A program made the position numbers and the translations under genes. The notes under the pieces were generated by a model. That model did no database searches. It was not told where the DNA came from and saw nothing but the letters and a program-made list of their open reading frames with translations. Positions 42,563 to 51,210 of a stretch of 64,000 nucleotides of DNA are shown in pieces. Location: contig JAGSHN010000016.1 in the NCBI GenBank assembly GCA_029855935.1, forward strand, positions 124,001-188,000, given 5' to 3'. Every line of letters begins with the position of its first letter. The stretch's first letter is position 1. The stretch comes from Candidatus Thorarchaeota archaeon (GTDB taxonomy: Archaea; Asgardarchaeota; Thorarchaeia; Thorarchaeales; Thorarchaeaceae).

Positions 42563-42572
42563 AGTTTATCTG
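42563..42572 (+). promoter_or_regulatory. TATA-like element before the PadR-TRASH gene
   Basis: AGTTTATCTG, the only AT-rich element between 42494 and 42685. It would give a leader of about 95 bases before ATG 42685, or about 40 bases before the in-frame GTG at 42628. Confidence 0.35.
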
Positions 42573-42684
42573 GGTGCTCGTCTATGGCTGAGACAGACTG
42601 CCGCAGTCCAGACAACGGATCCGGGTTGTGTATGACGAACGTCGCCGGGTCCCGATGTTTGAACCCCGATGTGGAGCAGATACG

Positions 42685-43167
42685 ATGACAGGCGAAGAGA
42701 GAGATCGCAGCGAAGAAGAGGTCAACAACATCCTCTCTGACTTCTCCCAGTTCTATATCCTTCTTCTGCTGAGCGAGGGACCGAGTCACGGCTATGCCCT
42801 CATCAAGGCCTTCAGAGAGAGGACCGGACGGAATCTCAGTGCGGGCACTCTCTATCCGTTCCTGCACAAACTACAGGAGAGAGGGCTGGTGACGCAAGAG
42901 GACCGCCCAGTGGGAAAGAAGCCTCGTACCATATACTCGCTGACGAAGAAGGGGCGAGAGTTCTGTGAGAGGCTCTTCGAGCGGTTCGCTGCAATCACAG
43001 CCTCTGCAATCGAGCCACGTCTTGAGACATGCGCCAGTTGCGGTGTCAAGATCTACGACGGCGGCTACTACGAGGTGATTGACGGACGCAAGATGGCCTT
43101 CTGTTGCAAGCACTGCGCCGCCGCCTACAAGAGGGGCGGTCATCACGATCACGACGACCATAAGTGA
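42685..43167 (+). CDS. PadR-type regulator fused to a TRASH metal-binding domain
   Basis: 160 residues from ATG 42685 (GGAG ten bases before). Residues 15-100 are a PadR winged helix: FYILLLLSEGPSHGYALIKA, recognition helix LSAGTLYPFLHKLQERGLV, wing KPRTIYSLTKKG. Residues 114-150 form a TRASH-like treble-clef metal domain: C-x-x-C (Cys116, Cys119), then CC-x-x-C (Cys140, Cys141, Cys144). The C-terminus is HHDHDDHK, a further metal-binding run. The fusion strongly suggests a metal- or redox-responsive repressor. Downstream lies the convergent complex I-like operon. Confidence 0.82.
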   Translation: MTGEERDRSEEEVNNILSDFSQFYILLLLSEGPSHGYALIKAFRERTGRNLSAGTLYPFLHKLQERGLVTQEDRPVGKKPRTIYSLTKKGREFCERLFERFAAITASAIEPRLETCASCGVKIYDGGYYEVIDGRKMAFCCKHCAAAYKRGGHHDHDDHK

Positions 43168-43253
43168 CGTGTTCTGCGTCAGTCCAGACCCAAACCGAGT
43201 GCTAGGGTGGTCATCACATTGTCGTCAGTCCTGATGCATTGGGACGGGGGTAG

Positions 43254-43276
43254 GATGGGCGGTCGTCCCGCCCGTC
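43254..43276. terminator. GC-rich hairpin between convergent genes
   Basis: GATGGGCGG and CCGCCCGTC pair over nine bases (one G-T) around the loop TCGTC. It sits between the stops of the PadR-TRASH gene and the NuoN-like gene and could end transcription from either side, though no T-run follows. Confidence 0.45.
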
Positions 43277-43282
43277 CAAGAA

Positions 43283-44854
43283 TCAGGGTGACCCACTGAG
43301 CATCGCCACAAGACTGCCAAAGTTCATCAGGGCTGATCCTGCCGCCTCGGCGATTGAGTACACCGGGGCCGGGTAGATGCCTATTATGACGAGTGCCAGT
43401 GCCAGGACCCCCATCCCCAACGTCATCGTCCTGCTCGTTCTGTGCGCTCCTGCGGCTCTCTCGGAGAGAGGCCTGAACCACACGGTGTGGATCATCCGCA
43501 GATAGTAGCCCAGCGCGAGCAGGGCATTGAAGATGGCAAGGATGCTGAAGACGAGGTAGTATGAGGACACCAACAGGCCAGCCTGAACGCCCGCAGTCAG
43601 TATGAGAAGCTTGGCCCAGAAGCCGGCGAGTGGCGGCATCCCCATCAGTGACAGCACACCGATGGCGAAGAAGCCCGCAGTGACCGGCATCCTCTTTCCT
43701 ATGCCACTGAGGTCGTCAAGGTCTCTACTGCCGATAGCGTGGAGGAACGCTCCAGCACAGAGGAACAGGAGTCCCTTTGAGAGAGCGTGGTTGATGATGT
43801 AGAACGACCCCGTCTGAAAACCGAACTCGGTGGCAGTCCCAAAGGCGAACAGTATGAAGCCGATCTGGGTTATCGAGCTGTAGGCGAGCATCCGCTTCAG
43901 GTCGCTCTGGGTCAGCGCCCAGAAGTTGCCGGCCGTCATCGTGACCACTGCAAAGATGCCGAGCAGCAGCGGCCAGTTGAAGTAGACCGTATGGATTGGG
44001 AACAGCAGCGTGTTCATCCGTATGATGCCGTATACACCGACCTTGATGACAACTCCCGAGAGCATCGCGCTGATGCCGCTCGGAGCAGCGGGATGTGCAT
44101 CCGCAAGCCAGGCCGCAAAGGGCACCACCGCACCCTTGACTGCGAACCCCGCCGACATCAGGGCGACAACCACTGGCACCACGGGGTTGTCTGGGTGTGT
44201 CTGCAACAGATGCGACATCACTCCGAGGTTGAGAGTCCCAGTCAGTCCGTACAGGAGGCTGGCTGAATACAGGACCAGCGTCGAGCCAATCGCCTCCATC
44301 ATGAGATACTTGATTGCGGCCTCGATGCCCTCCCAGTTTCTGCGGAACGCAACAAGGACGAAGCTTGTCGCCCCCATCGTCTCATAGAAGACAAAGAGGG
44401 TGAACAGGTCGCCTGAGATGACGACACCGTTCATTGATGCGACCATCAACAGGAGGAGTGTGTAGTAGTGTGGAAGGCCCGTGTCCTCGCTCATATAGCC
44501 AACAGAGTAGATTGACACTATCAGTCCCATCAGGCTGAAAAGGCCGACCAGCATCACGGAGAACTGGTCAGCAGCGAGCACCACGCCCATCGGCGGACCA
44601 TACTCCGTACCGTTCCATGACCAGACGAAGGACCTCACGCCGTTGGTCCAGACGTCGCTCCCAAGCAGGTAGGAGTACAGGACGGCGAAGGCAAAGCCGA
44701 TTATCGCCAGTCCGTCAGGCAGGCCCCGTGGCACGCGCTTGAGAACGACCATGCACGCCTCTGAGATGACTGCCACGAGGAGAGCGGAGACAACGAGGAT
44801 CACTACGGGCATCACGACACCGAGACCCGGGATGTAGAGGATGTCAAGCTGCAT
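43283..44854 (-). CDS. nuoN: Complex I/Mrp-type antiporter-like subunit (NuoN-like)
   Basis: 523 residues with about 14 membrane helices. The Proton_antipo_M core is clear: TLFVFYETMGATSFVLVAF with the key Glu, KGAVVPFAAWLADAHPAAPS with the channel Lys and LKRMLAYSSITQIGF. Last gene of a six-gene minus-strand operon (J-like, E-like, K, L, M, N), seven bases after the M-like gene with AGGAGGT before the ATG. It translocates protons or sodium ions as part of a larger redox complex. It may also be compared with MrpD/MbhH. Confidence 0.88.
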   Translation of the reverse strand: MQLDILYIPGLGVVMPVVILVVSALLVAVISEACMVVLKRVPRGLPDGLAIIGFAFAVLYSYLLGSDVWTNGVRSFVWSWNGTEYGPPMGVVLAADQFSVMLVGLFSLMGLIVSIYSVGYMSEDTGLPHYYTLLLLMVASMNGVVISGDLFTLFVFYETMGATSFVLVAFRRNWEGIEAAIKYLMMEAIGSTLVLYSASLLYGLTGTLNLGVMSHLLQTHPDNPVVPVVVALMSAGFAVKGAVVPFAAWLADAHPAAPSGISAMLSGVVIKVGVYGIIRMNTLLFPIHTVYFNWPLLLGIFAVVTMTAGNFWALTQSDLKRMLAYSSITQIGFILFAFGTATEFGFQTGSFYIINHALSKGLLFLCAGAFLHAIGSRDLDDLSGIGKRMPVTAGFFAIGVLSLMGMPPLAGFWAKLLILTAGVQAGLLVSSYYLVFSILAIFNALLALGYYLRMIHTVWFRPLSERAAGAHRTSRTMTLGMGVLALALVIIGIYPAPVYSIAEAAGSALMNFGSLVAMLSGSP

Positions 44855-44860
44855 CTGTCA

Positions 44861-46375
44861 TCAACCTCCTGCGACAAGGCCCGCCAGAACGGGCTGTAGG
44901 AACTGTCCGAGCAACCACGGCCAGATGCCGATGACCACGACGAAGAAGGCCATCACGACCATTATGCCGAGGACGGACCGTGGCGGGTCGCTGACACTCT
45001 CAAGGCCCTGAGGCACCGGACCGTACATCGTCCGTCGAATCGCCCACAGATAGTACGCCGCAGTCAGGCCGGTGGCCACAACAGCAACCACCAAGACAGC
45101 GACATACGCCCATCCCTGACCAATCATCTCAGCCGCACCGGCAAAGAGCATCAACTCTCCGGGGAAGGCGCACATCGGTGGAGTGCCTGCTATGGCCAGC
45201 CCTGCGAGTACGAACACTGTCGCGAGCACGGGCATCCTCGGAGCGAGTCCACCAAGTTGGTCGAACTCCATCGTGCCAGTCTGCATCTTGATGGCACCAG
45301 CGGCAAAGAACATCAGGCTGGCAAGGATGCCGTGGCTGATCAGCTGGAACGCCGCGCCATTGAGTCCCACCTCGGTCATGGTGGAGTACCCGAACATCAG
45401 ATAGCCGAGCTGACTGATGCTGGAGTACGCGAGCATCATCTTCAGGTCGCGCTGGGCGATTGCCATCATCGCCCCATAGAACATCGTGATGACGGAGATT
45501 GTCATCAGACCAAGAGAGTAGTCGACCATGAACGTTCTCACAATGGGTATGACCACACGGATGACGCCATATGCTGCAGTCTTCGTCATCGCGCCGCTGA
45601 GGAGGACCAGCACGGGGATGGGCGCCTCACGGTATGCTGGTGGTGCCCACACGTGCAGTGGGACCAGGCCCAGCTTGATACCGAAGCCCAGGAGGAACAC
45701 GACTCCAACGACCTTGGCTGTGCTGGCCGCAAGAGGAGCCGTGTACAGCGCCTGAATGTTGAACGTCCCGGTCGCCGAGAAGAGCATCAGTGTGGCGAAG
45801 ATTGAGATTATTCCTCCGACTGCCGTCCAGACCCAGAACTGGAATGCGTTGCGTGTACGTTCGTCCGCGTCCTCGGAGACACCGTACAGATAGACGAGCA
45901 GGAAGGCGGGAATCAGCATCACCTCGTAGAAGAGGAAGAACTGCAGGAGGTCTGTCGCATAGACGACGCCCACCATCGCGGCGACGAACCAGACCATCAG
46001 AGAGTAGTACACTCCAGGCCTGTGCAGGTCCCTCATGTAGGCGAAGGAATACACGACCGAGAAGAGGCCCAGGGAGATGATCAGCACCGCCACCGGTGCG
46101 CTCAGCCCGTCTCCGAGAAAGCCCAGAGTGACCAGCGGGTGGGTCTCGTCGCCGAGCCACACAATGTCATGGAAGACGGTCGACACATTCACTCTGAGCA
46201 GCAGGAGGACATTGAGGGCCAGCGCACCGAGCAATGAGAGGACCGAGAGCGCCCTTGCGCCTCTCTCCGACCGGGTGCCGACGAGGAGCGTCAGCAGACC
46301 GCCGAGAGTGAGGCCGAGTAGCGTGAGTATCATTGGAAAGTCCGACAGGAGCGGGATGTTGACGAGTTGCATCAT
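44861..46375 (-). CDS. nuoM: Complex I-type antiporter-like subunit (NuoM-like)
   Basis: 504 residues, about 14 membrane helices. Characteristic segments: LLQFFLFYEVMLIPAFLLVY with the conserved Glu, GFGIKLGLVPLHVWAPPAYR with channel Lys and LKMMLAYSSISQLGYLMFG. The NuoM/FpoM arrangement WAPPAYREAPIPV distinguishes it from the N- and L-like neighbours. ATG is preceded by GGAGGCTGA, 15 bases after the L-like stop. Confidence 0.9.
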   Translation of the reverse strand: MMQLVNIPLLSDFPMILTLLGLTLGGLLTLLVGTRSERGARALSVLSLLGALALNVLLLLRVNVSTVFHDIVWLGDETHPLVTLGFLGDGLSAPVAVLIISLGLFSVVYSFAYMRDLHRPGVYYSLMVWFVAAMVGVVYATDLLQFFLFYEVMLIPAFLLVYLYGVSEDADERTRNAFQFWVWTAVGGIISIFATLMLFSATGTFNIQALYTAPLAASTAKVVGVVFLLGFGIKLGLVPLHVWAPPAYREAPIPVLVLLSGAMTKTAAYGVIRVVIPIVRTFMVDYSLGLMTISVITMFYGAMMAIAQRDLKMMLAYSSISQLGYLMFGYSTMTEVGLNGAAFQLISHGILASLMFFAAGAIKMQTGTMEFDQLGGLAPRMPVLATVFVLAGLAIAGTPPMCAFPGELMLFAGAAEMIGQGWAYVAVLVVAVVATGLTAAYYLWAIRRTMYGPVPQGLESVSDPPRSVLGIMVVMAFFVVVIGIWPWLLGQFLQPVLAGLVAGG

Positions 46376-46390
46376 CGTGTCTTCAGCCTC

Positions 46391-48412
46391 CTACAGGAAC
46401 AGTATCACAAGAAGGAACAGTGCTATCCCCGCCATCATGGCCAGCACATTGGTGTTCAGTACTCCCGTCATTGTACGCCTCCAGCCGCGCGACACCGAGT
46501 CCAGTCCCTCCTGCGTCGTCCTGCTGAACGCCAGCAGGGCCGACTCAACCCGCCTGTGGAGGCCCCTGCTCAGCCAGAGATAGCCGCCCACGAACACGCG
46601 GTTGTACAGCGTGTTGACGTACCACCTGTTCTTGAGGAACCGTCCGAGAGGGCCGTCACGCAGGCTGGAGAAGTCGCCCTTCCCCCTGTGATAGATGAGG
46701 TAGGCCGGTGTTATGCCGACGACCCAGATCCCCACAGTGAGTAGTGTCAGTGGCCCCATTGCGAAGAGGTGAATGCTCGACCACTCGAACGGATGAATGA
46801 GGCTCTCGCCAATGGGGGAGAACGCTCCGAAGAAGACCAGTTCGAAGAGGCCTCCTCCCAGGGCCAGCGTTGCGAGTACGATGAGCGGGATCCTCATGCT
46901 CCAGGGGGCCTCGTGGATGTGATGTCCGTGGGCCTCCAGCTCCTCGACGTGCGCAGACCGCTTTCCGAAGAAGGTCATGAACACCATCCGGAAGGTGTAG
47001 AATGCTGTCAGAATAGCGGTCACAAAGGCGAGTACGAATAGCCAGAACTGGCCGCCCTCGAGCAGTGCATCGAAGATCATCTCCTTTGACCAGAAGCCTA
47101 TCGTCGGGAAGACGCCGGCGAGCGCCAGCGCACCAATCGTGAAAGTCGCTGCGGTGATCTTCATGTTGCTCCACAGACCGCCCATATCACGCATTGACTT
47201 GCTCTCGACGGCGTGGAGGACAGAGCCTGCGGCGAGAAAGAGTAGCGCCTTGAATATCGCGTGAGCAAGCAGATGGAACGTCCCCGCACTGTACGCCGTG
47301 ACGCTCTCTGCGACGAGCCCTGCGGCGCCAAGTGCAGTGAACATATAGCCGAGCTGCGAGATTGTGGAGTAGGCCAGCACCTTCTTGATCTCGTCCTGAA
47401 CTAGCGCCATTGTCGCTGCCATGAATGCGGTGAACGCCCCAATCCACGCCACGGTCTGGAAGAAGACAGTGACGCCGACCACATTCACAGTCATGTCGAT
47501 GAAGACCGGTACAAGCCGCGCGACGAGATAGACTCCTGCCTTCACCATAGCAGCGGCGTGGATGAGCGCGCTGACAGTGGTGGGGCCTGCCATTGCCTCT
47601 GGGAGCCACACGTGTAGCGGAAACTGAGCGCTCTTTCCTATCGGGCCAGCGAATATCAGCAGAGCGGCAACGGGCAAGAGCTGTGAGAGAGTCACGCCGA
47701 GGCCAGCCGCCCACGAGGCATTCCCCGCGAGCGACTGCAGCTCCACATAGTTGAAGGTGCCAGTGATCATGAACAGGATGAGGATACCAGCCAGCAGCCC
47801 TATGTCGCCGACACGCGTGACCATGAATGCCTTCATCCCGCAGACAGCATTGTACTCTCCCTCTGTCCTATAGTCGGCGACGGGACTGGGCGCCGTCACG
47901 TTGTGCCAGAAGCCAATCAGCGCATAGGAACACATCCCGACGACCTCCCAGCCGATGAAGGTCATCAGGAGGTTGTCCGCCATCACAAGGAGAATCATCC
48001 CGCCGACAAACAGCTGCATGAAGAAGTAGTACCTCGTCAGACTGGGGTCCTTGACGAGATTACCCTCTGCATCACGGCCAGTCATGTAGCCGATGCTGAA
48101 CAGGATGATCAGGGAGCCGATCCCTCCTGCTATGACCGCCAGCAGGACGCTCAGCGGGTCGACAAACACTCCAAAGTCCAGCCTGTAGGGTCCTGCGACC
48201 AGCCACGTCAGAAGGACGTAGTCTTGAGCCTCAGGATGGAGGACCATCGATGCGGTCAGGTCAAGAGCGAGAAATGCCGTCGCAAACCCCACGAGGACTG
48301 CCATTGCATCGCGGACTGTCCCTCCGATGCGCGCGAAGACGGGTGTCAGTACTGCGCCCACGAGCGGGACAACAAAGACAAGCCAGGCGGCGAGTTCCAC
48401 TGGGACAATCAA
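46391..48412 (-). CDS. nuoL: Complex I-type antiporter-like subunit (NuoL-like)
   Basis: 673 residues from a TTG at 48412 that overlaps the nuoK stop (TTGA); GAGGAGG lies eight bases before. The family motifs DNLLMTFIGWEVVGMCSYAL, GKSAQFPLHVWLPEAMAGPT and IKKVLAYSTISQLGYM are complete, and the C-terminal third contains the amphipathic region and last membrane helix (GVLNTNVLAMMAGIALFLLV) of NuoL. It forms the distal proton-pumping unit. The upstream frame to 48514 is antisense-free extension without homology and was left out. Confidence 0.9.
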   Translation of the reverse strand: MIVPVELAAWLVFVVPLVGAVLTPVFARIGGTVRDAMAVLVGFATAFLALDLTASMVLHPEAQDYVLLTWLVAGPYRLDFGVFVDPLSVLLAVIAGGIGSLIILFSIGYMTGRDAEGNLVKDPSLTRYYFFMQLFVGGMILLVMADNLLMTFIGWEVVGMCSYALIGFWHNVTAPSPVADYRTEGEYNAVCGMKAFMVTRVGDIGLLAGILILFMITGTFNYVELQSLAGNASWAAGLGVTLSQLLPVAALLIFAGPIGKSAQFPLHVWLPEAMAGPTTVSALIHAAAMVKAGVYLVARLVPVFIDMTVNVVGVTVFFQTVAWIGAFTAFMAATMALVQDEIKKVLAYSTISQLGYMFTALGAAGLVAESVTAYSAGTFHLLAHAIFKALLFLAAGSVLHAVESKSMRDMGGLWSNMKITAATFTIGALALAGVFPTIGFWSKEMIFDALLEGGQFWLFVLAFVTAILTAFYTFRMVFMTFFGKRSAHVEELEAHGHHIHEAPWSMRIPLIVLATLALGGGLFELVFFGAFSPIGESLIHPFEWSSIHLFAMGPLTLLTVGIWVVGITPAYLIYHRGKGDFSSLRDGPLGRFLKNRWYVNTLYNRVFVGGYLWLSRGLHRRVESALLAFSRTTQEGLDSVSRGWRRTMTGVLNTNVLAMMAGIALFLLVILFL

Positions 48413-48738
48413 CCCTTCAACCTCCTCAGTTCGCGGATGTCCAAGGTTCCATAGTGTCTGTAGGCGTTGACGATCAGGCTCAGGGCGATGGCCGCTATCG
48501 CTCCCCCGATACATATCGAGACTATGACGAAGACCTGCACCATCGGGTCAATGGGCCCAAGAACAGACGGACTGCTCGTGAATGCGCCCAGTGCAAGGAA
48601 ATTGAGATTGGCCGCAGCCACGAGAATCTCTATGCCGATGACGAGCTTGATCATATTCCGAGCGCTGGCGAGTGTGTATACACCGAGCAGATACATCAGC
48701 AGCGCGAAGATGAGATAGATGTGCAGCATCTCAAGCAT
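48409..48738 (-). CDS. nuoK: Complex I subunit K-like (MnhC/NuoK family)
   Basis: 109 residues, three membrane helices: HIYLIFALLMYLLGVYTLAS, KLVIGIEILVAAANLNFLAL and VQVFVIVSICIGGAIAAIAL. Conserved Glu in GIEIL (helix 2) is the proton-path residue. Start ATG 48738 with GAGGTGGAG upstream, two bases after the preceding stop. It may equally be called MrpC/MbhG-like. Confidence 0.88.
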   Translation of the reverse strand: MLEMLHIYLIFALLMYLLGVYTLASARNMIKLVIGIEILVAAANLNFLALGAFTSSPSVLGPIDPMVQVFVIVSICIGGAIAAIALSLIVNAYRHYGTLDIRELRRLKG

Positions 48739-48740
48739 AC

Positions 48741-49025
48741 TCACTCCACCTCCTCCCTGTCCCTGTTGTGGTCCCTCATGGACCGAAACATTGCGGACGC
48801 TCCGACGACAGCCGCGAGCAGCAGTGTCGCCTGCACCAGCACATCCACGACACGGAAGGACCAGAGCCACTCCCCTATTGTGGTACCAATCTGGTCCCAC
48901 GCATCAGGCGACAGGAGCGGCCCTGCAGGCGCGCCGAGAGAGAAGATGCTGAAGTCGACCAGTCGGCTACCTACGAGGACAACGATGACAAGAGAAAGCA
49001 GGAATGCCGCAGCCCTGTATCGCAT
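48741..49025 (-). CDS. Small membrane subunit, MbhE/MrpB-like or second half of NuoJ
   Basis: 94 residues with two membrane helices (AAFLLSLVIVVLVGSRLVDF and VVDVLVQATLLLAAVVGAS). The segment SFRVVDVLVQATLLLAAVVGAS corresponds to the R-G-x-D-T-L-x-E pattern of MbhE and MrpA C-terminal segments. The ATG overlaps the preceding stop by one base (TGATG) and GGAGGTGA precedes it. Small separately coded J-type halves like this are found in Mrp and membrane-bound hydrogenase complexes. Confidence 0.65.
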   Translation of the reverse strand: MRYRAAAFLLSLVIVVLVGSRLVDFSIFSLGAPAGPLLSPDAWDQIGTTIGEWLWSFRVVDVLVQATLLLAAVVGASAMFRSMRDHNRDREEVE

Positions 49026-49321
49026 CAGGCTGTCACCTCCGTGCCAGACTCATCCTCTGGGACACCAGCAGCCTCCTCCGGTGTCGCCAGGCTCATTGTG
49101 GCGAGGAAGAGTATCGCTATCGCTCCAGAGAACACGCTGAAGTTGAACACGGCCACATAGGGTGCGCCGAGGACAAAGTAGAGCAGGCTGAGAAGGCCAT
49201 TGCCCACTGCAAAGGCGATGATTGCAAGGGCAAGCCTTCGATGCTCCACTGCCACGACGAGAAACCCTAGAGCCAAGACCAGAATTGCCAGTTGGACGAA
49301 CTCCAAGGGTTGCGATATCAT
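49025..49321 (-). CDS. NuoJ/MbhD-like membrane subunit
   Basis: 98 residues, three membrane helices: FVQLAILVLALGFLVVAVEH, LALAIIAFAVGNGLLSLLYF and VAVFNFSVFSGAIAILFLAT. The pattern GAPYVAVFNFSVFSGAIAIL lies between the DUF4040 motif of MbhD/MrpA (G-A-P-D-V-A) and the NuoJ helix with a pi-bulge (Y-A-G-A-I-M-V-L-F-L). It opens the operon from a TATA-like element about 60 bases upstream (49377-49388). C-terminal tail is acidic. Confidence 0.7.
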   Translation of the reverse strand: MISQPLEFVQLAILVLALGFLVVAVEHRRLALAIIAFAVGNGLLSLLYFVLGAPYVAVFNFSVFSGAIAILFLATMSLATPEEAAGVPEDESGTEVTA

Positions 49322-49376
49322 ATCTGACTCCCGCCAGCACTCTTTCCTAGGGGACGCGCCGACCCGCAGGTGAGCC

Positions 49377-49388
49377 GTCTATAAATGT
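49377..49388 (-). promoter_or_regulatory. Core promoter of the complex I-like operon
   Basis: Minus-strand CACATTTATAGA holds a TATA-like TTTATAG about 60 bases before the J-like start. The divergent epimerase gene has its own element (GGTTATAGG, 49508-49516) on the plus strand. Confidence 0.5.
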
Positions 49389-49551
49389 GACGGAGCAGGA
49401 ACTGCGTGCCCCACCCCCTCATAGAACGGGTCGTCCTCTCATATGGCTGTGACTACTGTCCGGTCTGCCCACAGTTTCTTGCTGACTTGCGGGCGTGGGG
49501 TGACAACGGTTATAGGTGAGCTCTCTGCCAATCGGTCAGAGGTCGCTTCAT

Positions 49552-50502
49552 ATGGCGAGGAAGGCTCTTGTCACTGGCGCAGCAGGATTCATTGGCAGCA
49601 ACCTTGCGGATCGCCTCATTGAGCAGGGCTATTCGGTGATTGGCATAGACAACCTCAGAACAGGGACCATGTCCAACCTCGAACAGGCTACTCGTCATCC
49701 CAACTTTGAGTTCATCCGCGCCGACATCTGTGACACTGACCTGCTAGGGTTCGCGTCGGACAACATCGATGTGGTCTTTCATCTCGCTGCGATATCATCT
49801 GTCGCGCAGAGCGTGGAGGACCCTCTCTCAGTCAACGAGACCAATGTCAACGGCACGGTAAATGTCCTGCGTCACGCGGTGGATCACGGTGTACGACGCT
49901 TTGTCTTCATCTCCAGCGCCGCGGTCTATGGACAGCCCTCCTCCCTGCCTGTCACTGAGGATGCCCCCATCCGTGCGATGAGCCCCTATGGCGCGTCGAA
50001 GATTGCTGGCGAGCAGTACGTGCGGGCGTTCAAGACAACCTACGGGATGGAGACAGTCATCCTCAGGTACTTCAATGTCTATGGTCCGAGACAGGCCCTC
50101 TCTGAGTACAGCGGTGTGGTCTCGATCTTCATCAACCGGGCACTGCACGACGAGCCTCTGACGATATACGGTGATGGTCTTCAGACACGCACTCTGATCT
50201 TTGTCGACGACGTGACGGAATACACAATGCGTGCAGCGGAGGTCTCCGAGGCCGACGGTGCAGTGCTCAACATCTGTGGTCCTGATGCCCTACGTGTGAT
50301 CGACATCGCAGAGACCATCCTACGACTGATTCCCGAGTCGCGCTCGGAGATCAGATACGCGCCAGCCCGCCCCGGCGACATTCGTGAGAGCGTCGGGTCG
50401 CTGGACCTCGCCTGCAAGGTCCTTGGGTACAGTCCTGTCACGGCCTTCGAGGATGGAATATCAAGGACTATCCAGTGGTACAGAGAGCTCCACCGTCGGT
50501 GA
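49552..50502 (+). CDS. NAD-dependent nucleotide-sugar epimerase (UDP-glucose 4-epimerase-like)
   Basis: 316 residues from ATG 49552, 35 bases after a TATA-like element. NAD loop TGAAGFIGSNLAD near residues 8-20, ISSAAVYGQP with catalytic Ser/Thr region and the Y-x-x-x-K pair in SPYGASKIAGEQY; ILRYFNVYGPRQ and the substrate-binding end are typical of the extended SDR family. It likely interconverts UDP-Glc/UDP-Gal or UDP-GlcNAc/UDP-GalNAc, supplying the glycosylation genes at 54-59 kb. Confidence 0.88.
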   Translation: MARKALVTGAAGFIGSNLADRLIEQGYSVIGIDNLRTGTMSNLEQATRHPNFEFIRADICDTDLLGFASDNIDVVFHLAAISSVAQSVEDPLSVNETNVNGTVNVLRHAVDHGVRRFVFISSAAVYGQPSSLPVTEDAPIRAMSPYGASKIAGEQYVRAFKTTYGMETVILRYFNVYGPRQALSEYSGVVSIFINRALHDEPLTIYGDGLQTRTLIFVDDVTEYTMRAAEVSEADGAVLNICGPDALRVIDIAETILRLIPESRSEIRYAPARPGDIRESVGSLDLACKVLGYSPVTAFEDGISRTIQWYRELHRR

Positions 50503-50575
50503 GCAGCGAGCAGAGTGGCACTGCCCCTCGGGGTGCCCGTCCTCCGTCCGAGCCCCAGAATGTTGGTCACTCCGA

Positions 50576-51154
50576 ATGACTTATCTGCGGACTGCTGGCG
50601 CCACGCCCGCGACAAGATTCAGCGAATCACAACGACGTGACCACTACTGGAGGTGGACAGCAACGAGCAACACATCATTCGAGGTACACATCGAGTGCGC
50701 AGAGAGTCCAATGGCGCTGACAACAGCGCTCGGGCCTGACAACACTGTCGTTGTCACTCCTCCCGATGCCGTTGGCAACGTCTCGGGGGCGACCTGCCCG
50801 CACAATCTGTTTCTCGCGTCCATAGGGACGTGCATCAATCTCGTGTTCCAGGCTGCACTGCGGCGGGGTCGTGTCCCTGCCGAGGATGTGCGCAGTGTCG
50901 TGACTGGAGTGTACGAGCGCGATGAGTCGACCGGACGCAGCCGGTTCGTCAGAGTGGAGGTCAGGACGACAGTGGTCGTCTCTGAGGGCATCAGCGAGAG
51001 GCGCGTCCGTCACCTGTACGATCTGGCGTGTCGGAACTGTCCGATTGGAAACACGCTTGAGGGCGCGAGGCTGGCCCTTGAGGAACACTTGGAGATCGTC
51101 TATGCTCCTCAACTGAGCGCAGAGACTAGGTCAGAGGCAGGCCAGACCGCGTGA
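50576..51154 (+). CDS. OsmC-like protein
   Basis: About 192 residues; start uncertain (ATG 50576 or ATG 50711), because no ribosome-binding site decides. The OsmC core is clear: CPHNLFLASIGTCINLVFQA with the first redox cysteine and long helix, and ACRNCPIGNTL with the second region. OsmC/Ohr proteins reduce organic hydroperoxides by a cysteine pair; the first Cys here is in TCPHNL and a further Cys in IGTC. Thiol-dependent peroxide reduction could connect with a bacillithiol pool, but this is inference. Confidence 0.7.
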   Translation: MTYLRTAGATPATRFSESQRRDHYWRWTATSNTSFEVHIECAESPMALTTALGPDNTVVVTPPDAVGNVSGATCPHNLFLASIGTCINLVFQAALRRGRVPAEDVRSVVTGVYERDESTGRSRFVRVEVRTTVVVSEGISERRVRHLYDLACRNCPIGNTLEGARLALEEHLEIVYAPQLSAETRSEAGQTA

Positions 51155-51210
51155 GCCCGCTGCGTCGACGCTCTCACTACTCACAGACACCGGGGCTGGA
51201 GTGGGCGTCA

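Noticed and set aside
43254-43276. Classical intrinsic terminator
   Set aside because: A good stem is present but without a T-run on either strand, so only a hairpin with possible termination role is listed.
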